This document shows positions 1 to 10,138 of a stretch of 64,000 nt of DNA, piece by piece. The stretch comes from Rusavskia elegans (Eukaryota; Ascomycota; Lecanoromycetes; Teloschistales; Teloschistaceae). Position numbers and translations under genes: made by a program. The notes under the pieces are model-generated. The model was not told where the DNA came from and ran no database searches. It saw only the letters and a list, made by a program, of their open reading frames with translations. The first letter of the stretch is position 1. Every line of letters begins with the position of its first letter. The stretch covers positions 121,218 to 185,217 of the forward strand of contig SAUG01000122.1 of NCBI GenBank assembly GCA_011316305.1. The letters run 5' to 3'.

Positions 1-1038
1 GTATGGAGAAAGAATCGATTCGTTGCTATGTTGAAAGGATCAACCGGCTTCTCAATCCTTCAGGTTGTTGGCGACTTCATTGGCGAAAGACAGAAAAAGG
101 ATAAGGACACCGAAATTGGGGAGAAGGACGTGCCCCTTCACCAAAGGGATATGCTGTCTCGCTTCCTCGAGCTTTCTAAGACCAACGAGTCTGTGCCGTC
201 CTGGTAAGCGAAACATTTCATGCCTCGTCTTCTTCGGTCAGCGTCAGCCAACTGACAGTCCATTACTACTTCAGGGCGCCAACAGCATGGACCTTCTCAA
301 ATATTATCGCCGGCTCGGATTCGACCGGCGTCGTTCTCAAGACCACCATGTACAACCTTTTGGCACACCCACTTTCGGTGCAGCGGCTGTATGATGAGCT
401 ACTCGATGTTGAGCGAACACAGCAGCTGACACGACCATTTCCTACGTGGAACGAGGTGTCCAATCTGCCATACCTCGATGCCTGCATTAATGAAGGTGTA
501 CGCCTCCATCCGCCATTCTGCTTGCCGTTTGAGAGAGTTGTACCAGCTGGCGGTATCACCGTCTGTGGACAGTACTTCACAGGTGGGACTGTTGTTGGCA
601 TGAGTCCTTGGGTAGTGAACCGACACCGGCCGACATTTGGGGATGACGCCGATTCATGGCGGCCTGAAAGGTGGTTAGAAGGAGGCGCCGAGCACCGCAA
701 AATATTGGATAATAGCCTGCTCACGGTACGAGACCTTTCGGCGACGTGGCTTACCTATCGAGCAGCTGCTGACATCTTGGTAATAGTTTGGTGCAGGAAG
801 GCGAGTCTGCCTAGGGAAGCACATCGCTTTGCTGGAAATGAAGAAACTGGTTTCCGCTCTTGTTCTTAACTACGAGGTCAGTCTCTATCATCGTACATTC
901 TCTACGCCAGAGGCCAAATCTAATGCTCGAGTGCAGTTCCGCCTGCTTGACCCTAATGCGTTCACGGTCGAGAACTCTTGGTTTTTTAGACAACGTGGTT
1001 TGAATGTTGGAATAGAGAGACGAAATTCAGACGGCTAG
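1..1038 (+). CDS. Cytochrome P450 monooxygenase, 3' part (5' end outside window)
   Basis: C-terminal part of a haem-thiolate monooxygenase. The frame is open from base 1. Introns fit at 204-274, 726-786 and 877-936, all GT..AG; joining them restores one frame ending in TAG at 1036-1038. Seen in order: the I-helix AGSDST, the K-helix NEGVR (ExxR), WRPERW (PERF region), then after the second intron the haem loop [10 protein letters not shown] with the cysteine ligand, and after the third intron a C-terminus containing [11 protein letters not shown]. The layout resembles fungal pisatin-demethylase-like and other secondary-metabolism P450s; this is family resemblance, and the substrate is unknown. 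The truncation is only the window edge. It ends convergently toward the SDR gene, with about 0.9 kb between. P450 identity is near certain; the metabolic role is inferred from neighbours. Confidence 0.93.
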
Positions 1039-1933
1039 CGTTGCCTGGGTAGTATTACCAGTTTCAGATTGGGTTAGAAGCGTTTAGGAGAATGTATGGT
1101 AAATACATGTTACAAGTATGTCCTTGCCGAAGATTCCGAAAACATGGTTTATTAACATCATGTGGTTTTCGATGTAGATTATGCACTTGCAAGACACAGC
1201 CATAGATTTTGTAAGACGCGAAAGAGAAGTGACCAGAGCGAGTGTAATGTCTGTTCTGTGCTTGGATTGCCCAATGCTGGATTTGAGAATTGGAGTTGCG
1301 GGCCTCACGGGAAGACTCATCCGTAGAGCTTTCTATCTACAATGCATGTTTCCCAAAAATCAGAATATCGCCCGATGCACATCAAAAGGTATATCATATC
1401 AGATTCAGATGTCTGTGCCAGGCTTACGACTTACGACGAAGGAATTAGAGAGTGAAAGTATGGTGTAGATGTCATGCATGAACGAAAAACACGACCGCAT
1501 GGAATGCCTTCTTTTTCTATCACCGGACATTACTATGTATGTTCCATGTCTACAACAGACTGCCCTGCTCATTAAGTTACCGATGTGATGACAATTGTCA
1601 TGAGAAGATAAACTAGGAGGCAGGATACAGTGTGCCTAATGTATGCATGACTTCTGCACCACAATGTTACAGGCATCCATACTGGCTGCTTCAGGAAAGG
1701 GTAAGAAGAATACGCATTAAAGATTGGTCGCCTGTCTGAGAAGAACACTGAGGACTTCAAGAAAGAGTGGAAGGATTTCTCCAGGTAAGGTGGCTCAGAG
1801 CCTAGAAATACATTTGAACTACCTAGTCATAGGTTGAAAAAACCTATGGCTTGTCGAGTCGAGCCGGCCGATGAACCCTTAAGAGTAGACCATGTCCGAA
1901 TGCGGACTGATCCTATCAGACCGATCCCATCCC
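1039..1933. other. Intergenic region between convergent P450 and SDR genes
   Basis: About 0.9 kb of balanced-composition DNA between two gene 3' ends. Short open frames exist on both strands (for example 1181-1468 and 1572-1760) but lack recognisable motifs and codon character. It presumably holds both 3' UTRs. I see no RNA gene or repeat. Confidence 0.6.
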
Positions 1934-2769
1934 TCAGTGAGATCTGATCATCTTGGCCAGGAAATCGAATGCACCCCTTCGCTTGTTCACGACGTCCATG
2001 AAGTTGTCCTGCGGCCCGATGCTACCAATGATGACCTGGTCCTGACCCTTGGCCAAGCCGTCGTAGGCTTGATCGCAGAATTGACCAAGCGGCATACCCA
2101 GGCTGCGTCCTTTTTCCTGTCCCATATAATCGTGCAGCTCTGTCTGGACTGGTGGTGGTGAGATTTCCAGGACCTTAACGCTCGACCCAGCGTTGGCGAG
2201 CTGATCACGCAGGCAGAGGGTGAAGCAGTTGAGTGCAGCTTTGGAGGCCGAGTACGCCGGCATGTTGAACGCTGGGATGATTGCCAGATTGGAGCCAGTA
2301 CTGTGTTTGTTAGTATAACTTTGTGTGAATGTCTTCGAAGCACTTCAACTTACTGGACGATACTTGTTGGCGACTGTTTTGACTGAAGGAAAGGTAAGAA
2401 TGCGAGGGAAATATTGACAAAACTCGTAAAATTGACGCTCATCTCCTTATGGAAAGCCGCGAGATTGACTTGATTAGGCTTGGAGAGATCGTATACAGCT
2501 TGAACACCTGCATTAAGGAAGACGCAATCGAGATCTGGGTAGCTGCTAGTGATGTTCTTGACGAATTTACCCAAGTTCTGGTTATCACTGATATCGTAGG
2601 CGAGACCACCAGCTTTATCGCCATGCTTGCGAACGAAGGCATCGATTCTGTCTTGACGACGGCCGACAGCGATGACCTTAGAGCCCTCACGAATAAGCTT
2701 CTCGGCCATTCCTAAGCCAATACCTGAGGTGGCCCCAACCATAAGGATACACTTGTAAGGGAAAGACAT
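1934..2769 (-). CDS. Short-chain dehydrogenase/reductase (SDR)
   Basis: NAD(P)-dependent oxidoreductase of the classical SDR fold, 260 aa, a usual length. Exon 1 is 2354-2769 and exon 2 is 1934-2300; the intron 2301-2353 has GTAAGT and CAG ends. The ATG at 2767-2769 puts the cofactor motif GATSGIG at residues 12-18; a longer upstream frame lacks a better start. Also seen: LNAG at about residues 85-88 and the catalytic YSASK (Tyr155, Lys159). The C-terminal half has an ISPPPVQTELHDYMG stretch as in fungal DltE/YdfG-like SDRs. There is no signal peptide or membrane segment, so it is probably cytosolic. It is transcribed away from the Zn2Cys6 factor from a shared upstream region; a TATA-like tract lies at about 2851-2861. 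Substrate unknown; keto-reduction or alcohol oxidation in a tailoring pathway is an inference. Confidence 0.92.
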
Positions 2770-3609
2770 GTTGTTTGGTTTTCCGAAGATACCGATGGGT
2801 AGTGATGAGGGATAAGTTGTGAGTAAGAACAGAAATTCAAAGATGGACGGACAATATATAGGCAAACGAGCTCTTAAGGTGAGTGCTCCTGACCTATGTT
2901 TATCGCCGGTCTACACGGAGATAAGTCATTGGTTTGGATAGTACCGAGAGTGAATCACTTCTCAGAGGCTCTTGACAAAGCCTTGGATCGTTGATTCACA
3001 ATAACTTTTACAACACGTAGTACTCGACAGGGGAGGATTTTCACCAGGCATCGCCACATCCTCTACTCTACCTTTCTCCATACCCTTTGAAGAAGTATTG
3101 TGCGACCCTCCATTTCTTCGCTGAGAAGCATCACATACGTAACGGCATTGTGCTGTGTGACAACGTGAAGTTTCAACTGAACAAAGTGGTGACCAGATTA
3201 GGCATCGTCTTGAACGTCTAGCTCCGGAAGGATACAGCGCCACAGCCGTTGCGCTAGGCTCTAGCGTCCCGGCGTCAGTCTCTCTGCATGCCCCAATAGG
3301 TATAGATCTTACCTTATGCAGGGTCCCTTTGGCTGACCGGCCCTCGGACGTTCAATGAATCCGAATCCGAAGATTACCGTCGACCGAAGACACCTGCGTT
3401 TCTACGCCGTCCTATGACTTTCACTCATCATCGCCACCTGTACAGTTCACCCCAACAATCGTCATCCAAGACAACAAGCTGCGAGCCAATATCACATGCT
3501 AGCCGCTTAGCCTCCCGGGAACATTCTGTATACTTCTTCGAGGCGACTTTTGGTTCTGGTCCAGTCTACTGGCGCAGGTCCTTTGTTGGGTTTCGCTAAG
3601 GTCTTGACG
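2770..3609. promoter_or_regulatory. Shared upstream region of SDR (-) and Zn2Cys6 factor (+)
   Basis: An 840-bp region between divergent start codons. The SDR side has a TATATA-like tract about 85 bp from its ATG. Short open frames such as 2962-3243 (minus) have no family features and were not called. The region contains one CCG-N5-CGG inverted repeat, listed separately. Confidence 0.5.
3337..3347. promoter_or_regulatory. CCG-N5-CGG inverted repeat, possible Zn2Cys6 binding site
   Basis: Inverted CCG/CGG triplets with five bases between them, about 260 bp before the regulator's ATG and 570 bp before the SDR's. Zn2Cys6 dimers often bind such triplets, so autoregulation or SDR control is possible. 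A single short match can occur by chance. Confidence 0.25.
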
Positions 3610-5121
3610 ATGGTCTACTGCGGACCATTATCCAAGGCTTGCCAGCCATGCAGAAAGCGGAAATTACGATGCGATCTCCGTAAAGATGCATGTACACAAT
3701 GCACTCGGGCGCAACTGGAATGCTACGGCTATCGTGACACGAAAGCCCTGAGATTCAGAGATGAAAGCGATGCTGTCCAGAAAAAGGTAGCTACCAAAAA
3801 GCCAGTCACCACCGTGCCCCCGTCACTCCCGGTGTCTGTTTGCAGCCAAGCAAAAGATATCTTCTATCACAATTACGTCGTAGGTTCCGCCAAGCCTTTC
3901 GACTTCCTCCAGTCAGTCTACTCGCCAGCATCCAAGGACAACCACCTCAGTAAAAGTGTCGATGCCGTTGCTCTGGCTTATTTAAACTCTCAACGACCGT
4001 CAGTACGCGCAGAGGAAGAGGCTAGGCAGAGTTATGTTTCTGCTATCGAATACGTTAGCGGCGCTCTACAAAGTTCACATCTGGCACAGCAAGATTCGAC
4101 TATACTTGCTGTCTTGCTCCTCGATCTATACGAAAAGATCACTACCAGAGAACCGGCATTCCATGGAGCTTGGGCAGCACATCTAACCGGCGCCCTGACC
4201 TTAGTCAAGCTTCGTGGAGATGAGCAGTTTGATAACCCCAGCATCGTCCGTATGCTGATGCGTCTGAGCACAAACCTGCTCATTAGTTGTGTGGCAAGTA
4301 ACAGACCTGTTTCGTCTGAGCTTGTACTTCTTCGACAGACGATAGCGGCTCGCTTCCCAACACCTCCTGATCCAAAATGGCAAGAATCGGATCTTGTAAT
4401 TGAATTCGCTAGTCTGCGCCAAAACATCATGAAAGGTGTCTTAGCTGATAATGAGGCTACCGTCGCCCTTATCGAACTCGATTCTAAATTCCTGAGACTT
4501 GGCATCCAAGTCCCGCCAGATTGGCAGTATACGACGATGCGGGTAGACACAAAGTCCAATCATCATTACGAATCGTTCTACTACATCTATCCGGCTGAAC
4601 ACGTCGCGCAGATGTGGAATACTCTTCGATTAACCAGAATCCTGCTTAATGAGCTTATTCGTTCCAAATGCTTGGACCGCCAGGGCAGGCCCAAGACGAG
4701 TCCGCAATTCCAAGTTATCCACAAGCGGGCTACTGGGGCGATCAAAGAAATGGCTATCGACATATGTGCCTCGCTACCACAATATATCGATGACCCTCCT
4801 ATGTCCTTTCTGCAAGCCTTTGGCCAGACCGGATCATCAAGTGCTACTCCTGATTTCAGAAAGTGCGGCACGCCTATTGGACAACCAAATCCTACCCGCT
4901 ATCTCCCGTGTTATCGCCTCATTTTCCCCCTTTATATTGCTGCGCAGTCATCTGCGGTTCCCCCATCTCTCTGGAAATGGGTCATCAAGCAGCTCCGCTT
5001 CATGTCTGATTATCATGCGATCGAGAAAGCAATGACGGTGGCGAATATGCTGGAGTCGGGCGAAAAGATAGCACCATGGGACGTTTATGTTCTTCTAGGA
5101 AGCTATGCATTCGTGTGTTAG
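3610..5121 (+). CDS. Zn2Cys6 (C6 binuclear cluster) fungal transcription factor
   Basis: Nuclear DNA-binding regulator, 503 aa, no intron needed. The N-terminal zinc cluster follows CX2CX6CX6CX2CX6C with cysteines at residues 11, 14, 21, 28, 31 and 38, and the basic RKRKLR run inside. The remainder is a helical fungal-specific regulatory domain, including YFHNY-like and LYEKIT segments, ending in the ANMLESGEKIAPWDVYVLLGSY-like tail common in this group. The frame stays open upstream to 3550, but that start is TTG; the first ATG is 3610 and places the zinc cluster directly at the N-terminus as usual. It lies between SDR and P450 genes, so a pathway-specific activator role is likely but inferred. 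Its 3' end faces the second P450, 231 bp away. Confidence 0.95.
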   Translation: MVYCGPLSKACQPCRKRKLRCDLRKDACTQCTRAQLECYGYRDTKALRFRDESDAVQKKVATKKPVTTVPPSLPVSVCSQAKDIFYHNYVVGSAKPFDFLQSVYSPASKDNHLSKSVDAVALAYLNSQRPSVRAEEEARQSYVSAIEYVSGALQSSHLAQQDSTILAVLLLDLYEKITTREPAFHGAWAAHLTGALTLVKLRGDEQFDNPSIVRMLMRLSTNLLISCVASNRPVSSELVLLRQTIAARFPTPPDPKWQESDLVIEFASLRQNIMKGVLADNEATVALIELDSKFLRLGIQVPPDWQYTTMRVDTKSNHHYESFYYIYPAEHVAQMWNTLRLTRILLNELIRSKCLDRQGRPKTSPQFQVIHKRATGAIKEMAIDICASLPQYIDDPPMSFLQAFGQTGSSSATPDFRKCGTPIGQPNPTRYLPCYRLIFPLYIAAQSSAVPPSLWKWVIKQLRFMSDYHAIEKAMTVANMLESGEKIAPWDVYVLLGSYAFVC

Positions 5122-5352
5122 CGGAATTGCGATTCCCTGATGGGTATCTATCCCATGCATGGCCAGGGCCTCCTACGTGTAATAACTGAGGTATCAGCTC
5201 TCCACGATAGCCACATATGAGATAAAACCGCCTGCAGAGACTGCAAGTATCAGATATATGAGTCAATTACAGAAGATGACGGACGCTGTAAAAATGCAGA
5301 ATTCATCAAACGAGGAACTGGATAGCGCATGGCAGCGGTTCACCCGTCTAGA
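5122..5352. other. Short convergent intergenic region
   Basis: 231 bp between the 3' ends of the transcription factor and the second P450. It probably carries both 3' UTRs and polyadenylation signals; nothing else is seen. Confidence 0.5.
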
Positions 5353-6915
5353 TTAGGATCGCCATTGGACCTCTAACCTATGATCCTTGATCCCCACATT
5401 GAAATACTCTTCGAGTTCAATCGTTTTGGTACATGTCTGCGCTCCTTCAAGGACACCGCTTTCGACGATTGCCTTTGTGGCTACGAAGAGCTCGTATGTG
5501 GCAAAGTTCCTTGCGATACACGCCCTAAGTCCAGTACTAAAAGGAACCAGGTCTCGCTCCATTTCTTTGCTCTGCCTTTCCGAATGAGTCGTAGCGCCTT
5601 TTCCTTCGTCGAGCCATCTTTCTGGATGAAACTCGAATGGCTCGGGGAACAGCTCAGGATTGTGATGTAGTGTGTATGGAGCCAATCCGACATCTGTTCC
5701 ACCAGGGATGTGGATCCCATTGATCTCAAAACCACCGGGCGGTGTTGTCCGTGAAAAGCGTGCTGGGTTTGCCATGCCCAACCTCAGTCCCTCTTTGACC
5801 ACAGCGCGCAGGTACGGTAATGTTTGTGGATCGACTGCCGGATCTTGGCACGACTGTCTTAGCTCCTCTTTCAGACGCGTATGGATTTGCGGGTTCTGTA
5901 CAAGATGGAACATGATAGTTACAAGCTTTACAGCTGTCGAATCAGTGCCTGCAAACATGACGGCCATGCACTGTATGACAGTCTCGGATTCGGCAATACC
6001 GGCTGCAAGTAGCCGCGACTGATACGTATCATCCTTTTCGGGGTCCGCATCATGAGTGACACTTGTCGCAAAGTCACGGACGCGGTCAAGGGAGTTGTGG
6101 AATTCCCGGTCTGGCGATAGCCGATCCATCATGACGTTGAGCGTACTGAAAAGCCAGTTGGGAAGGAGAGAAAAGCGGCCTGCTTCGACAATACCAAAGA
6201 TGAATGGCAGTGCTGACATTGTGCTGGACTTAGCCCTCGAACTAGATGGCACCTTCGCTACTGCAGATGACGACGGTTGCTCCTCGAACGCGCCATACGG
6301 CTTGCCGAACAGATAGCCTGTTACGGAGTCCATCATAAGTTTGTACACTAAGCCCAAGATGTCGATCTTTGCGGCCTCTGGCGTGATTTTCTTTGCATCT
6401 GCTTTCTCGGTCTCGAAGCGTTCCACGAATCGGTCCACGCATCGTCGTATGATTCCTGCGTCACAGCCAGCTGCTCTGATTCTGCTCATTGCGAACAGAG
6501 GCGCCACCGCTTTGGCTCGCAGATCTCGGTACGTAGTGTCTCGCGATGAGAAGATTGTATCATGTCCACCAACTTTGAAGTTCTCATAGCGTGCAGACTT
6601 GGAAAATCCACCACCAGCAATATAAATTGGATGCAGCGCGGCACCGTCTGAGATAGACACCGCATTGGGCGCGATTCGGAGCACCGATGCCTTGTGTCTA
6701 CGATGCCAGTTTTCGAGCACATGACATTCGATACCAAGAAAGCAGAGGGTGTAGAGGTAGAGAGAGGTGATGCGAGCTAGAAGTGGACCTGGGATGTGTG
6801 ATAACGGGTGCAGGAAAAGACGGTGGACACTGACTGCCACGGTTGCACAGACAAAGAGGACGACAGGTGCTGATGGGGAAGATAATGCTGAAAAGAAAAC
6901 TTGGATGTAGGTCAT
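5353..6915 (-). CDS. Cytochrome P450 monooxygenase (microsomal type)
   Basis: Complete intronless P450 of 520 aa. The ATG at 6913-6915 is chosen because the frame's upstream extension starts with GTG. A hydrophobic N-terminal anchor (about residues 14-34) is followed by the HIPGP hinge (about 40-44), which indicates an ER-anchored enzyme. Motifs: I-helix AGTDST at 322-327, K-helix EGLR at 375-378, HPERW at 430-434, and haem loop PFSTGLRACIA with cysteine 466. The residue two after the haem Cys is Ala rather than the common Gly, a tolerated variant. It differs clearly from the P450 at the left edge, which has introns and another haem loop, so the two are not recent duplicates. Divergent from the O-methyltransferase with a 592-bp shared upstream region. 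Substrate unknown; oxidation of a cluster intermediate is inferred. Confidence 0.95.
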   Translation of the reverse strand: MTYIQVFFSALSSPSAPVVLFVCATVAVSVHRLFLHPLSHIPGPLLARITSLYLYTLCFLGIECHVLENWHRRHKASVLRIAPNAVSISDGAALHPIYIAGGGFSKSARYENFKVGGHDTIFSSRDTTYRDLRAKAVAPLFAMSRIRAAGCDAGIIRRCVDRFVERFETEKADAKKITPEAAKIDILGLVYKLMMDSVTGYLFGKPYGAFEEQPSSSAVAKVPSSSRAKSSTMSALPFIFGIVEAGRFSLLPNWLFSTLNVMMDRLSPDREFHNSLDRVRDFATSVTHDADPEKDDTYQSRLLAAGIAESETVIQCMAVMFAGTDSTAVKLVTIMFHLVQNPQIHTRLKEELRQSCQDPAVDPQTLPYLRAVVKEGLRLGMANPARFSRTTPPGGFEINGIHIPGGTDVGLAPYTLHHNPELFPEPFEFHPERWLDEGKGATTHSERQSKEMERDLVPFSTGLRACIARNFATYELFVATKAIVESGVLEGAQTCTKTIELEEYFNVGIKDHRLEVQWRS

Positions 6916-7507
6916 CTTGGAAAGGAACAACACCTAAAGTGCAGGATAGATCTCCAATAATGATATATAGGTGCTTCGTGTGATCAGCTTTTTGGTTGTG
7001 CTCCTTACATGCTTGCCATTGGGATACATTATGTATCTTGGGAGGTTCGTTTGAACTAGAACATTGGTCAAATTGTAGTTTCGAGTCAACCAACGGTCAG
7101 GCCAGGTTCCAGGGACTTATACGATTTTACTTGGTTCCTGTCGATGCATTCAAGCATCATGAAACAACGTTGCACGTGCCATGCATAGTGGGCTCGCAGT
7201 ATACTTCCTCCTGGCCCATCTTGTCATGACGATCGTTGCTACATCGATACCTTGACCTGAAGAACACCCTGTTAGAGAATATTTGGTATCACATCATATT
7301 GAGTTCTACTCTTACCTAGTTCGTACACCCATGACGTCTCAACTGAGAGGAATACTCGGTTCTTTCGGCCATGTCCCCCAGATGAGGACAACATCAATCT
7401 GTGATGCGACGGACTTATAAGTATCAAGGGACACCTTTCTTCTTTTCACTGTCTAGCTTCTCTTATTCATCTACTTTCTACCAAACTATCTGACTCTTAA
7501 ACGAAAA
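6916..7507. promoter_or_regulatory. Shared upstream region of P450 (-) and O-methyltransferase (+)
   Basis: 592 bp between divergent ATGs. On the O-methyltransferase side a TATA-like CTTATAAGT lies at 7414-7422, about 90 bp before the start, followed by a long pyrimidine-rich tract (about 7436-7490) of the kind near fungal transcription starts. On the P450 side a TATATA tract lies at about 6962-6968. A CGG-N6-CGG direct repeat at 7357-7368 could bind a zinc-cluster factor; this is a weak inference. Confidence 0.5.
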
Positions 7508-8989
7508 ATGGCAGTAGCTAACGGCATCCACGCCTCGCCCCTGAATGATGTTGTCCCAACTCTTGACCACATCAGTCCATCTTCATTCAACGACGACGGT
7601 GAGAGGAGCAGAGCTCTACAAGCAGCGTATGCGCTTGTCAGCCGGCTAGAATCACCATGGGAGACTGTTTGCCGACTTGCAATGACACAGGTAAAGACCT
7701 GATCACTCCTTTCAAAGCCACCCCTTACTAAATCATCCGAACTCGCAGCCTGCCCTTGGCGCATCCTTGAAAATTGCCAAAGATCTTAGATTATTCGAGA
7801 GCTGGCATGATCGCGGAGACCTAGCTCTTGACTGCAAGGAGTTGGCAGATCTAGTCTCTTGCGATGCGTTGCTTCTGGGTGAGGTCTCCCTATCCTGCAG
7901 ATACCGTGTCCATTTGGCTTGAAATCGTCTTATCAATCTACATTGTTGGCACGTCGATGAGTTTGAAAGCTGTCCTATAGGAACACACCACTAATTGTAT
8001 TATCAGAGCGTCTTGTCCGCCACCTAGCCGCCAGTAACATGCTAGAAGAAGTCTCACCTGGAAGGTTCAAACAGACTGCTTTCACGGTTGCACTACTTCA
8101 GCCAATCTTCGGTGAATGGATCAATTATTTGTACTGATTTGAAATTCCCCTTCCACGGCTGCTGCTGCTGATGCACGCTCAGATACAAGGCCACAATTCC
8201 GTGCTTCCACAAGCTGCCGGAATATCTGGCACAGAATCAATACACCAGCCCTATCGATCCGGATAACGGCGTCTTCCAGTACACCAAAGGCTCCAAGGGA
8301 AATTTGTTCGAGTACCTAAAATCTCATCCCGAAGCTAGCGATTCATTCAACCATGTCATGGGCGGGGTAATGGCTCATCAAGCCAGCTGGTTGGACATCT
8401 ATCCCCATGAGTTGCTTGTTGAATCGGCTACCAGGGACTCGCCCATTGTGGTCGACATTGGTGGTAACATCGGACATGATCTCGAAAGATTCCGTGTCGC
8501 ACATCCCGAGCTTGCGGATCGTCTCGTCCTGCAAGACAGGCCCGATGTTGTTGTCTCATCAAAATGTCCGGATCCCGTGCAGAAGATGGGATATGACTTC
8601 TTCACCCCGCAGCCCATTCAAGGTCAGCCGCAGCCCGCTGACATTTTAGTAAAGATGCTTACATGTCGTACGTAGGAGCACGCGCGTATTACATGCATGG
8701 CGTTCTGCACGATTGGTCGGATGAGCCAGCTCGCAAGATCCTCGAGATGCTGAAGCCGGCGATGGCTCCCGGGTACAGTAAGCTCTTGATACATGATCAT
8801 GTCCTCCCCGAAAGTCATCCCCATCCACAGGGCACAGCCTACGATTTGACCATGATGGTCATGGTAGCTGCGCTCGAAAGAAGCGAGCCGATGTGGCGAG
8901 ATTTGCTTGATTCGGTTGGCCTTAAGATTAACAAAATTTGGACATCATCTCTCATGACCCAGAGCATCATCGAGGCAGAGCTAGCCTAA
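7508..8989 (+). CDS. SAM-dependent O-methyltransferase, fungal COMT-like type
   Basis: Predicted small-molecule O-methyltransferase of 396 aa in five exons: 7508-7690, 7749-7878, 8007-8130, 8183-8622, 8676-8989. All introns are GT..AG and the total closes in frame. The order fits the plant-COMT/fungal sterigmatocystin-OMT family: an N-terminal winged-helix dimerisation part (RLVRHLAASNMLEEV, residues about 106-120), an IPCFHKLPEYLAQN segment (about 151-164), the SAM-binding loop VVDIGGNIGHDL (about 235-246), and the catalytic HGVLHDW with His304. The SAM loop has GGN where GGG is usual. It probably methylates a phenolic hydroxyl of a cluster product; substrate not deducible. It shares an upstream region with the P450, which suggests co-regulation. 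Confidence 0.94.
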
Positions 8990-10138
8990 AGACCAAGGGG
9001 CATGATGAAAAAACTGCACGGGAGACCGTCCAGCATAATGTTTTTGTACAAAATATCAATTAAACGACCTACAGTCATAGAAATCCTCTCGTCATCTCCT
9101 CCGGAAGGTCTCGTGGTGAAACAACTACCATATACCTCGTAATTCTTCTTTGAGTCTCACTACATGATACAGCAATTCTCTAAGGAGTCCGGATGTCGAA
9201 TTGGTCCGTTCCAGATTGGTAGCTTAGAGAGTTGAACCAAGAGGTGACTAAGCCATCGCCCCTGAACTCTGAGCCAGTGACAGAAAGAGTCCTTCTTCGG
9301 ACGAGAACCGTACGATCTTATTCGACGGCAATAATATTAATGTACTCCGTAGATCAGGCAACGAACGATCCTTGCAAAGAGCCCTGCGTTGTGACTTGTC
9401 GCTGCAACCCTCTGCAATCCTTCTGCAGTTGGTTCGACCCTTATTTAATTCTTGTCGATTATCTTATACCTTAGGATTTTCGAGCGACGTAAGAAACTGT
9501 TCTTTGCAAAAATCCGATCAAGATTCACCACGGAAATACGAAGACACCGAGAGCGATGTGCATGGCAAACGTTTCAGCCTCATCTTTAACCCGGTTCGCC
9601 TGGATCCCCTGTATGTCAGTCCCTTTCCGTCCCACCCCGTCTTGCTTCGTAATCCAATGATATACCACGGTCGGTGTCCGAGAAGCTCTCCGTTATCGTG
9701 ACTTAGTTATACCAGAGAAAAAACAAGCTTTAAATGATTGGTATCTGTAAAGCGCCAAGATGTTACCTTACGTGACTCGAAAATCAATCAATCGGGGTTT
9801 AGGGCGGAGCCCCAACGAGCCTCGAGCATTCTTCGCTCACTCAGCCCAACTCGGTCCGAGATAGCGACAGGCTCGTGGACATGTATCGAAGCTCGTTCAG
9901 CCAATAAGAAGTGATCATGCTTCAACAAATGCTCACTACTGGCAGCCACCCTGCATACTGGCTATCTGGGATCTGCATCCGTCGTCTATTGGGATCACAC
10001 TCTATTGCAACATGTCAGCTTTACTTCGTAGACGTCTTAACTGCATCTATCTCGAGCGGCGCCTTGGCTTCTTACACATACGACAAGGCGGATAACCAAG
10101 ACTCATCATCATCATCATATTAACTCCCGTTACTATCC
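8990..10138. other. Gene-free interval before the Myb-type gene
   Basis: About 1.15 kb of balanced composition. Short frames at 9232-9474 and 9372-9701 show no motif and overlap one another, so I called no gene. A small GGGC/GCCC hairpin sits at about 9800-9812. The last 200 bp presumably hold the promoter and a CAT/ATC-rich leader of the next gene. Confidence 0.5.

Noticed and set aside
1181..1468. 95-codon plus-strand frame after the first P450
   Set aside because: No motif, located in a 3' intergenic region, and overlapped by other frames of similar quality.
3550..3609. N-terminal extension of the Zn2Cys6 factor
   Set aside because: The extended frame begins with TTG and the added residues have no family character. 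The ATG at 3610 puts the zinc cluster at the N-terminus as usual.
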